Shown: one piece after another, positions 12,601 through 22,050 of the stretch
Numbering within the stretch: position 1 is the first letter of the stretch
How the letters are laid out: every line of letters begins with the position of its first letter
DNA from: Knoxdaviesia capensis
Taxonomy: Eukaryota > Ascomycota > Sordariomycetes > Microascales > Gondwanamycetaceae
Length of the DNA: 64,000 bases
NCBI GenBank assembly: GCA_001510575.1
Contig: LNGK01000003.1
Coordinates: forward strand, 254,883 to 318,882
Direction of reading: 5' to 3'
Position numbers and translations under genes: made by a program
The notes under the pieces: model-generated
Database searches by the model: none
What the model saw: the letters and a program-made list of their open reading frames with translations, nothing else
Told to the model about the DNA's origin: nothing

Positions 12601-14041
12601 GCTTCTCTGTGGTTCCCTCCCAGCCTCCCCTTGCCCTCCCCTCGTCAGAATATTGAGAGTAGACAGGTTCCGGCAGACAGACAAGACGGAGAGGAATGCA
12701 CATGCAAGACAGGCATTTTCTGCGCGCCCTTTTTTTTATTTTTTTATTTTTTCGTTTTTATCTTTTCGTTTTTATTTTTCTTTTTGGCTCGTTGCCGCTT
12801 GTTGGTTAGTGGACGATGCGCGCGGCTTAAATTGACACACCACACATCGGATGCACCACTTATGCTTTTTTTTTCTATTTCATTAGGCTGGTCCTTATTT
12901 GAGCGGAACCCGGCCCACACACACTGGTTTTTTTTTCTTCTTTTTTTTTTTTTCCCTTTCCCTTTGCTTCCTCCTCTCTGTTCGTGGAGTTAAACTCGGC
13001 GTTTAAGGCTTGGGGCAAAGAGATTAAGCACGGAGGCAATGCCTTTTCTCGCGATCATCCATTCCCCATGCCATTCTGAAAGGAACGAGAGGGAAATCCC
13101 CAGGAAAGGAACAGCCATGGTGCTCGTCCGCCGTGCCATCCGAGACTGCCGCCCGAGGAAGACGGCGGTAAACGAGCACAGCCAGCCGCAGTGCAAAGCA
13201 GAAAGACGGGATGACAGTTCTATACCCATATGGCACAGTTATAAACCGTGAAATGGAAGGGCCCTTAAACGAAGAGATTGAACGAGCCAGTTACAAAAGC
13301 AAAAATCAGGATCGCGTGTGGAATTCTGGGAGGGACAGGTACCAGCTACGCCAAATCGCCGAGCTGCGTGCGCAAGTTCTGGCTGTGGAGATAAACTCCG
13401 AGCAGGTCTCGTGTACATGCCGTGCATCCCAAGGTTGTGATTGCCAAGGGGGGTGTGGAAATAGGGCGTGAGAAACAATGTAGCGAAAAGAAATCTCAGG
13501 TATTATTATTGCTGCTGGTATTTGCGTCATTGCACAGTGCCAGCCCGAGCCGAGCTTTTTCTTTCTTAATTTCTTTTTTTTTCTTTTTTTCCTCCGTGGG
13601 TCGGGACGGACGGACAATGGCCTGTTAATTTTCGTTTGCTCCGCTTCATCCGTTGGTCGCCCGGCGTGATTTCTGTAGTTTGCGATATCACGATACCGGG
13701 CACGGCTGTGTGTATGTAATACGCACTCCGTGTCCATTACACATACGGGATCGGGACGGCCACAAATTGATACTCTGTTCTTTGGCAAGAACACGAACAA
13801 CTTCACAGCACAATGCCGCTGCCAGCTGCAAACTCCTGGCAGCTCCGCAGCTCCGCAGCTGCCCAGCAACAGCCAAGTTTGCCTGTGCTCTTTTAGTGCC
13901 TCGGCAGGCTTTGGTTAGGTTTCTGGGCCCGCCGCTAAGCACCGAACATAATCTCAGCTATTTCCGCCTGACAACTGGCAACCCAGTGCCCCGCACACGG
14001 CTGTGCACAGTGTACATCCGGGCCAGCCAACCAGCCCGGGC

Positions 14042-14094
14042 TTTGGCACCGGGTGGTGTTTGTGCTTGGTAACGCATTTGGCACCGGGTGGTGG
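14042..14094 (+). repeat. Two close copies of TTGGCACCGGGTGGTG
   Basis: The 16-mer occurs at about 14043 and again at 14078, separated by about 20 bases, with a weaker third TTGGCACC at about 14121. It lies in the distal upstream region of AUR1. It could be a repeated regulatory site or a small local duplication. Confidence 0.5.
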
Positions 14095-15095
14095 TGCAGG
14101 TTTCACCGTCCCACGTCATCATTGGCACCCGGCACATTCCCCCATTCGGATAAACATCGGCGATCGAACTGACTGATTTCACGCTTCTTCCTCTATCTAC
14201 CCTTGGCGACGGCTTCGCACAGATGATTTTCTTTCCTCTTTTTCTTCTTTTCACACACCCCCCTTATTTGTTATATCTATCATCACAATCATCGTCTGGC
14301 CCCCCTGCGCTGTATGTTGGGTTTTCCTTTATTCTCCTTCAGGCCCTCTCATGCCTGTAATCTGCGTCTTCTCTGCTGCGGTCGTACGTCGTCACTCCTG
14401 CGGCCGATACCTATAACCCGACGCCGTTCCCGCACTCTTCCACCCAGATAGACTGACTCGCCCGCCGCTGGTCCTCTTTTCTCTTTTTTTCCTAGTTCGA
14501 TGATGATGAAAGAAACTTTTGGCCTTTTATTCGCCTAACAAACCTTGAAAAAATTCCTCGTCTTTTTCTTCTCCCTCTTCTTCTCTCTTCTCGTACACAC
14601 AAGGGATCAACATCGATTCGTTCCTCTCTGTCTTCCTCTTCTCTCTCTCCGCTTTCTAACGTCCACTTCCTCATTCCCCATTATAATTCTTTTTCTTCCC
14701 TCTCTTCTTCCTCCTCTTCCTCTTTTCTGGTCACCTACGCTTGTTCTTGCTTGTCCAACAAGACACAAGAACTCCAGACCCGGCCCTACCGAAATCTTGA
14801 TCTTGGTCTCGATTTTTTCTCTTCCTTTTTTCGCCTCCCCGACTCCGCCGGATCCTTTCCTCATGCACCAGTCGTCTCACTAGGCCCTTCCTCGACTCAT
14901 TCCCTCTTTTCCCGAGTGTGCCGAACCACTACCGAGCCGATTATATCATCCTGATAATCCCTCGGGTGTTTCTTCTTCTCTTCTTCTTCTCATACACTCT
15001 CTTGCCTAACTATCGTGGTGTCTTGATCCATCCGTTCACCGAATCCACTCCCTCCCTCCTCTCACCTCCTCTCCGTTGAGCCTTCCGGACTCACC

Positions 15096-16538
15096 ATGAG
15101 CCTCCACGATCTGTCGTCAATGCTTAAGACAAAGCAGAAACTTCTTCCGTTGCACATCAACGGCACAATGACGCTCTCGTCGTTGAATCCCTTCCCCCAC
15201 AAGTTCCGCCCCGGCCACCGCCGGCCGCGCTACCACCGCCAGAAGTCCGGCCAGGTCTCCGAACGCAGCATCACCGCCCTGAACACGTCGTTCAACGTCC
15301 TCGACTCGGTCCACCTCCTCCGGAAACACCGCTTCACATGGTACGACCTGCAATATGTGGTGCTTGCTGCCCTGGGCATCTTCTCGCTATGTATTCTCCC
15401 GCCGGCGCCGCTACTAAAAGCCCTCGGAGTTGCCGGCGCAATGCTGCTGCTGTTCATGCCCATCACCCGCCAGTTCTTCCTGCCGTCGCTTAGCATATGG
15501 ACGTGGATCCTCTACTTCTTCTCCAGCCGATTCATCCCCGCCGAGTACCGCCCGCACATCTGGGTCCGTGTCCTGCCCGCCCTGGAGAACGTTCTCTACG
15601 GTGCCAACCTGTCCAACATTCTCTCCGCCCACACCCACCCCATCCTCGACATCCTCGCCTGGCTCCCCTACGGACTCTTCCACTTCGGTGCCCCCGTGGT
15701 GGTGTCGCTGATCATGTTCGTGTTTGCTGCCCCCGGAACCGTGCCTGTGTGGGTCAAGGCCTTTGGCTTCATGAACGTTCTCGGTGTCAGCATCCAGATC
15801 ATCTTCCCCTGCACTCCTCCGTGGTACGAGAACGAGAACGGCCTGGTGCCCGCTGCCTACGGCATGCCTGGCTCGCCCGCCGGCCTGGCCCGCGTCGACA
15901 AGATCTTGGGCTTCGACATGTACACCACTACCTTCACCACCGCGCCGCTGCCGTTCGGAGCCTTCCCGTCGCTGCACTCTGCCAATGCCGTGCTCGAGGC
16001 GCTGTTCATGAGCCACTGCTTCCCGCGTCTGCGGCCGTTGTTCATTGCCTATGCCGGCTGGGTTTGGTGGGCCACCATGTACCTGAGCCACCACTACGCC
16101 GTCGACCTGGTCGGCGGAGCCCTGATTGCCGCGTCCTTGTACTACATCGCCAAGGGCAGCTGGTTGCCGCGCCGCCAGGCCGACAAGAAGTGGCGCTGGG
16201 ACTACGACTACGTGGAGATTGGCTCGGCCCACGAGTACGACGGCTCGCTGCTGCCCGGCGGCCCCGGAGCCCCCTACGACCAGGAGTTTGCTGCCTACCG
16301 CATGGGCCTGCTGCAGCCGATGCGTGACGATGGCGATTCCGACGAGTGGACCGTCGGTAGCTCATCCAGCATCAGCTCCAGCTCCGGCGCGGCCAGCGGC
16401 AGCGTGAGCCCGTCCATCTCCGACGACCACGGCCGCAACGGCTCGTTTGTGGTGGAGATGACACCGCACGGCGCCGTGTGGGAGGGCGGCGCTGGTGGAA
16501 CCGAGCGGGACCTTACCGAGGTTGTCGTTGTGCGGTAA
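15096..16538 (+). CDS. AUR1: Inositol phosphorylceramide synthase catalytic subunit
   Basis: A single exon encodes 480 residues. The enzyme moves phosphoinositol from phosphatidylinositol to ceramide in the Golgi, an essential fungal sphingolipid step and the target of aureobasidin A. Several hydrophobic membrane segments lie between about residues 85 and 355. The PAP2-like catalytic motifs are present: FGAFPSLHSANAV with His294, then LSHHYAVDLVGG with His332/His333 and Asp337. The length is close to known fungal Aur1 proteins. The C-terminal tail (about residues 395-480) is hydrophilic, with a Ser-rich stretch and acidic patches as in other Aur1 proteins. The first ATG of the frame is used; it follows a long pyrimidine-rich leader. 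The usual partner KEI1 is not in this window. Confidence 0.95.
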   Translation: MSLHDLSSMLKTKQKLLPLHINGTMTLSSLNPFPHKFRPGHRRPRYHRQKSGQVSERSITALNTSFNVLDSVHLLRKHRFTWYDLQYVVLAALGIFSLCILPPAPLLKALGVAGAMLLLFMPITRQFFLPSLSIWTWILYFFSSRFIPAEYRPHIWVRVLPALENVLYGANLSNILSAHTHPILDILAWLPYGLFHFGAPVVVSLIMFVFAAPGTVPVWVKAFGFMNVLGVSIQIIFPCTPPWYENENGLVPAAYGMPGSPAGLARVDKILGFDMYTTTFTTAPLPFGAFPSLHSANAVLEALFMSHCFPRLRPLFIAYAGWVWWATMYLSHHYAVDLVGGALIAASLYYIAKGSWLPRRQADKKWRWDYDYVEIGSAHEYDGSLLPGGPGAPYDQEFAAYRMGLLQPMRDDGDSDEWTVGSSSSISSSSGAASGSVSPSISDDHGRNGSFVVEMTPHGAVWEGGAGGTERDLTEVVVVR

Positions 16539-18717
16539 TCACTACTGTCACCACCGCCACCTCCTGTTAATTTTTCTGTCCCCCTTTTTAATTTTGATCT
16601 TCAGCGTTCTCTTGCATATCGGCTTCTGGACTTTTTTCCATTCACGATCGTCATTCTTCACTTCGCTTTGTCTTTGACTTTGCTTCTCGATTTGAGAGCG
16701 AGGCCCAGACGCGTGTATTATATTTCCCCCTTTTCGGCAAGACCGCTTTCGTGCCTTTGAATCCCTCCTGGCATATACATAATTCTTCGGGTCTCAGTAT
16801 GTTGCCCGGATCGGACTTCCTAGCCGGGGTATCTTGTCTCTTTTTCGGCTCTTTTTAACGGATGGTTTTTCATTATTCCCCCAAATCACGCTCGCTACAT
16901 GACCATAAAACTTTTACAAAACTCAGACATTATCTATCCAGGGGTTTCCCAGGGTTTCTTCTTCTTTTCTTCATACCCTCAAGAGTCCTGTTGAATCTCA
17001 TCTTTTCAGGGCCTTTTTCTTCTTCCATCCCTTTCGCAAGGGAGTCTCTTCCACTTTTAATTTTCTTTGAGATCGATCACCTTTTTTGTTGAATTTTTTT
17101 TCCACAACAACCGCCCCGTTTCTAGCTTAATTTTTATTTTAATTTCCCATTCCGTGGGACGGGACACCGGATTTTCTCCCTTGGCCATTCCTCCTCTCGC
17201 TGCATCCTTTGCATAGGAGTCCAGGTGGTGACCTTATGGCTTTTGAGGTGAACTTCCGAGTGTCTTCTCACCTTTTGATTCGACTTCCTTTTCTTCAAGA
17301 CCCTCTCTCGTAGGGACGGTCTTTCTCCTTTTATTCTCCTTCATTTTTCTATTGTGCATCCGGCATAGCGCGCGGCTGTTTTTACTTTCGTCGGTGTTCC
17401 TCCTTTTTGGGTTTGTTCCACGGGTGTTCCCCTTTTCGGGTGGCAAGGGGCCTCTTGTGTGCTTTTTGGTACTTGCCGTTTTGTTGAGTCCGGCGTTCTT
17501 CGTGTCTGTGGGCGTCTAATCAAGCTTCGGACTTCTTTCTGCTTCCCCCGGTGGTGGGTGGGCTAATGGTAGCACGGACTTTCGTGGTCCGGAGACTGAG
17601 AGAGGGGAAGAAACCAAACGGCGGGTGGTGGTAATTCGGTGTCGTTTTCCTTTGTTGAACGCCCCCGTCCTGGTTTCTTCCGTCTGCTTCTCGCCCCGCC
17701 CCTCCTATGCTTCGGTTTTTCTATTTCTGTCACGACCTTGTTTTCTTGGTTTATAGATCTAATGAAGACGGGGCGCGGGGTACCGCCTACCGCCGGGGAA
17801 GGGGTCCGGACACTCCAAAGGGTCTTTTTTGGATATTCTTGATCTAATTCTAGTCTAGTGGGTGTTCGTTTGGTGCGGTGGTCTGGTTTGGAAGCAACGG
17901 ACTCTGGCGGCGACACCCTACCCCAACCAAATCTCAGAAAACGGAACGCGCGCGCAATTACCGGCGTGTGTGTGTCCGTTCAAGTTAAAGATATCTTGAG
18001 TGTGCCTTGTGACTTTTGTGGATGTGGATGTGACTGTATGTATATGGGTCAGTACCTGGGTCGGTATGTGTGTACTGCACCTATGTGTGTGTGTACGTTT
18101 TATGTGTAGCTGGATATGGCTGTGAAATGGGAGTTGGGGACGGAGTGCTGTGCTTGGTTGGTGTTTGTAGAAGCTCGCCGGCCGGGCTGGGCGTCATCAC
18201 GGAGTAGTGGGTCTTCCGGACCGGCCATGATACGGCGTGTGGTTCGGGATATCCGGGGCCGGGTAGTTCCGTCTACAAAAAGAAGAAGAAGTAAGATTTC
18301 CTCCATGCCTTCCTTCTCTCAACACACCCGTACGAGCACATTCTACTTCGTCCCGGACAATCATAACGTCTCTCCGGCTCTAGACCTTTACGGGGGGGTA
18401 TGGACAGATAGATACGGGAGAAGTGAAGGCTGTGTATTAACAAAGTAGACTAGATGCTCGTTGCGTAGAGATCAGGTAAAGAAGAAAGAAGAAAGAAAAA
18501 AAAAGAATGGACAGATGAAGACTGGATAGCTTGATGGGGGCCATATTGCCTGGTATGTAGAAAAAAAAACCTAAAGACTGGAAGATGAGAGCAAACAAGG
18601 GACACTGGGGGAACAGGACGCGCGCACATAGAGAGATAGAGAGAGAGATAGAGAGAAAGAGAGAAAGAGAGAGGAAGAAGAGAGACACAAAAGAGAGAGA
18701 GATAGAGAGACAGATAG

Positions 18718-18748
<31 letters not shown>

Positions 18749-19232
18749 AAAGAAGAAAATGAAGAAGAAACAGTGTTCCGTCTCCGGTTATCTAGCCTAG
18801 TGAAAGAAAAAAGAACGATCGAAAAGAAGAACTCCGAGGATCAAGAGAGGAAACAAGAAGGAAGACAGAAAGCCGGGGGAGGAGGAGGGGACTGGGGGAA
18901 AAACCACCCGAACAAAAAGCAAGAAAGGAAAAGAACACCACCAACCGACAACACCGTTCTTCACGCCTCCCGAGCATCATCTCACACCCACCGAAACGTT
19001 CGTGGTCTTCTTGCCCCCCCGGTTTCTCCAAAGCATCGCCACCTGGTCTTCTTGACCTGAAGGGAAACACCCACAGAAAACAGAAGAAGGAAAGAAAGAA
19101 CTCCAGACCCAGAAGAAAAAAAAGGAAACCGAAAAAGAAAAAAAACCCCTCCCCCGAACGATACAGAGGACAAGTCCAAGGAAGTAGTTGCTACCTGACT
19201 AAAAGCTACGGACACCCAGGGGGCCCGGCTTT
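16539..19232. other. Intergenic region between AUR1 and the Pol I subunit gene
   Basis: No supported gene in 2.7 kb. The first part is T/C-rich and probably carries the AUR1 3' untranslated region. From about 18.5 kb it becomes strongly purine-rich. The 3' end of the minus-strand RPA34-like transcript presumably lies just below 19.2 kb. Confidence 0.6.
18573..18767. repeat. GA-rich purine tract with AC run
   Basis: About 190 bases of almost pure AG on the plus strand, with GAGA and GATAGA units and one short CA run (about 18718-18729). It is simple-sequence DNA with no coding signal. Confidence 0.8.
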
Positions 19233-21915
19233 TTACTTCCGGCCCGGCACCGGCACCGGCGTGCGCGTGATGACCGCCTCGTCGAGATAGCTCTTGCTGC
19301 TCTTGCTCTTCTTCTTGTCGCCGCCGCCGCCGCCCGCCGCCCGCACCGCCGGCTTCGGGAACTGCGGGATCGGCACCGGCGTCTCCTTGCGCGCAGCCGC
19401 CGCCGCCGCCGCAGCAGCACTAGCCACCGCGCCCGGGACGACCGGCGTCGCAGCCATGGCCGCGGGGTACTTCTTCACGGGCTCGGGCGACACCGCCTTC
19501 TTCGCCTTCTTGACGCTGGCGGGGGGTGCCGCGGCGGGGGTGGGGGTGGACACGGGCGACTGGGCGATTTCGGCGTGCTTGCGCTTGGACTTCTTGGCGG
19601 GGGCGGCCGCCGGCACGGGCACGCGGACCGCCGAGGCGGGGGCCACGTCGGGGGTGTCGACGCCGATGGCGCCCATGTTCTCGTCGTCGGGGATGCCGAT
19701 GGGGCGGAAGCGCGCCTTCAGGCCGGCGGGCTGCGGGCGCGGGGCGCGGTGGGCGGTGATGGTCAGGCGCGAGACCGAGGCCACGGGGGTCTCGAGCTCG
19801 GGCACCATGCGGCGGAGGTTGACGATGGCGCTGGGTTGGCGGGATTCTGCAGGAGATGGGAAGTTAGTTTTGGGAATCTCTTGCCGTCAAGTTATTTCTC
19901 GCGTTTGTGTCTCGGGGGGGTATGATTCAGAGTTGTCGCAGTCGGGAGAAACCGTGATAGGGAATGAGTAAAAAAGAAAAGCAGAAAAACTTACTGCACT
20001 GGTACTGGTCCTCCTCGCCACCAGCCCCCGGCACGTACAGCGCAAGCTGCTTCTTGGCCGACGCGCGGTCGACCTGCGCGGCAAACCGCTCGCCGTTGTA
20101 CGACACCACGGCGTCGCCGAGCTCGCCGTGCTGGTCAACGGGAATCTCGAGCTTCTCGACAACCTTGACCGGCATGTCGGCCGGGGCGGTGAAGTACCAC
20201 AGCTGCTTGCCGTTCTTGGCCGCATCCGCGAAGAAGGCGGCCAGTTCGGCGTGGGAGGCCGCCGTGGCCGCGGCCGAGTTCGCGTCGACGCGCGCTTTGC
20301 GGAGCACGAAGTCGGGGGATGCGGCGGTGGCGGCCGCGGCGGGGGTGGCGGTAGTCATCTGGACATCGGACTCGGCGTCCGACTCCTCGTCTTCCTCTTC
20401 TTCAGATGAGGTGTCCTCAGCAGGGACGGGGGGCTTGGCCACGGTGCCGTTTGAAGCACCGTTGGCGGCGCCGTTTGTCTTGGGCGCAGCGGGGGCGGGA
20501 GCATCAGCCATCTCGTCATCAGACTCCTCGGAGTCCTCGCTGGACGACCCCTCTGAACTACTGGCCGAGGCCTCGTCAGCCACAGGCGCAGCCGGCTTGG
20601 CCGGGGCCTCATCCTCACTACTGTCGTCGGAGGAATCCTCCTCGCTGGACGACGAAGTGTTCTCCTCTGACGTGGTGTCTTGCGGCTTGGGTCGCGGCTT
20701 GCCGTTCAGCGACGGAGCGGGTTTCACCGCAGGAATCTCGTCATCAGAGCTGTCGGAGCTGTCGTCGTCCTCCTCACTGGAAGTGTCGGCAGCGCCTTTG
20801 CCGCCGTTGAGGTCCGCGGCCACGCGCTTTGTCGCGCCGGACGCTACGTTCAGTTGGGCCGACAGCAGCTGGCGATCGTCGTCACTATCGGCGATCTCGA
20901 TGTTCTTCTTGCGGGCATCCGACTTCTTCGGGATGGCGGCCGCGGCGGAGGGCAGCTTGGCCTTGAAGGCATCGGGCGAGCCCAGGGCCTTGAAGATGCT
21001 GGTTCCGTTGTCGTCGTCGGAATCGGAGTCCGAGCTGCTCGACGTCGAGCTCGAGTCGTCGGCGGGACGCGTGGCGCCCAGCAGCTTCTTCATCTCACCC
21101 TTGGCCAGGTGCGTGGGCTTCTTGGGCTTCTTCTCCTCCTTCTTCATCATCTTCACGTCCTGCGGGGCCTTCTTGGGCGTCGGGGCCACCGCGACCGGGT
21201 CGGTAGGTCGCGGCATTGCGGTGGTGAAGGCCTGCAGGTGCGGGTAAGGTTGGTTTGTGTGGTTCTGGGGGATGGTCGACGCCGGTGGAGAGAGGTGGTG
21301 CGTGATATGCGGGTGGGGTTTGCCGGGCTGCGGCACGCGGACAGCACGGGGCGACGGCGCGGGCGGCGGTGATGCAGCGCGGTTCCGGGGCGACTGGACG
21401 GGCGGCGGCGGCGACGGCGGCTGCGTCGAGGGGTAGGGGCACACGGAGCCTGCACAGCTGGCACGGCGCGCGAAGCGGTTGTGCGAGGCGAGGTTCGGGG
21501 GGGCCGAGCCGGGCGGCGGGAGCACGACAGGACGCGAAGACGCGGGCGTGGCCGGGCGGAACGGCGGGATTTCGGAAACGCGGGCCCGGAAGAGAGTGTG
21601 CGGCTTGGACGCGGCAGGCGGCGGTGGAACGGCAGAAATCACAGAAGACGATGAATGGTGTTGGTGGTGCGGATGGATCCAGTTGGCAGCAGCAGATGAT
21701 GAAGGGGGAAGTGAAGTCGACGATGCAGCGTCTTCATTGTCGCGAAACAATTTTTCTGCGTTTGTGCGAATCTGCCGGGGCGTGTGGGATGGCGGCAGGA
21801 TGGGGGTGATTTTAATCGGGCGGTGAGCGCCGCTTTTGGGGCTCTTGTGCTGCATCTTGAGCGGTGGCGTTAAAGACACCCGGGGGGTGGCTGCAGTAGA
21901 CGGATGAGTCAGCAT
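19233..21915 (-). CDS. RPA34: RNA polymerase I subunit A34.5-like protein
   Basis: On the minus strand, exon 1 is 21915-19995 and exon 2 is 19846-19233, split by a 148-nt GT-AG intron. The joined protein has 844 residues. Residues about 1-230 are Pro/Ala-rich, and about 250-545 form a Ser/Asp/Glu-rich acidic region of Nopp140 style. A compact segment from about 550 contains LWYFTAPADMPVKVVEKLEI, then the LKARFRPIG motif near 688. The tail is Ala/Lys-rich with KKSKRK- and KKKSKSSK-type basic clusters. This order (LW..TAP, L.xRFxPxG, basic tail) is that of the Pol I A34.5/CAST family, the partner of A49. The protein is far longer than yeast A34.5 (233 residues) because of the disordered front. 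Met21 (codon at 21855) is an alternative start. It shares a 135-bp promoter with GRC3. Confidence 0.7.
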
Positions 21916-22050
21916 GGAAAGGGGCCATTGGCCAATGGGAGGCGCGCATTCAGGGCTTGAACTTTTTTTCTTTTTTTTTTCTTTTTTTCCTCTTTTTTTT
22001 CTGCCAGCCCAAATCGGTACGTACCTTTTCTTCCTCTCAACTTTAACTCA
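21916..22050. promoter_or_regulatory. Bidirectional promoter of RPA34-like and GRC3
   Basis: Only 135 bp separate the two start codons. The interval contains a perfect 14-bp palindrome CCATTGGCCAATGG (21925-21938), which places a CCAAT box on each strand. A long T-rich tract follows (about 21962-22000, poly-dA/dT type, typically nucleosome-free). No TATA element is visible. Shared control is inferred from this geometry. Confidence 0.7.

Larger units (their letters stand above)
2610..15095. other. 12.5-kb stretch without a supported gene
   Basis: Many open frames of 60-240 codons exist on both strands, but none shows a recognisable domain, conserved motif order or splice-joined continuity. 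The content is poly-purine and poly-pyrimidine tracts, GT/CA and GCT/GC microsatellites, a tRNA-like fragment near 4.4 kb, a 104-bp tandem duplication near 4.9 kb and scattered TTAGGG-type motifs. The last kilobase is pyrimidine-rich and probably includes the AUR1 promoter and leader. Segments between about 4.4 and 6.4 kb look like decayed sequence, but I could not tie them to a named mobile element. Confidence 0.55.

Noticed and set aside
17556..17610. A tRNA-like D arm and anticodon-like stem (GGGCTAATGGTAGCAC, then CGGAC/GTCCG)
   Set aside because: No T arm or B box follows within reach, and the acceptor ends do not pair, so it is most likely fortuitous.
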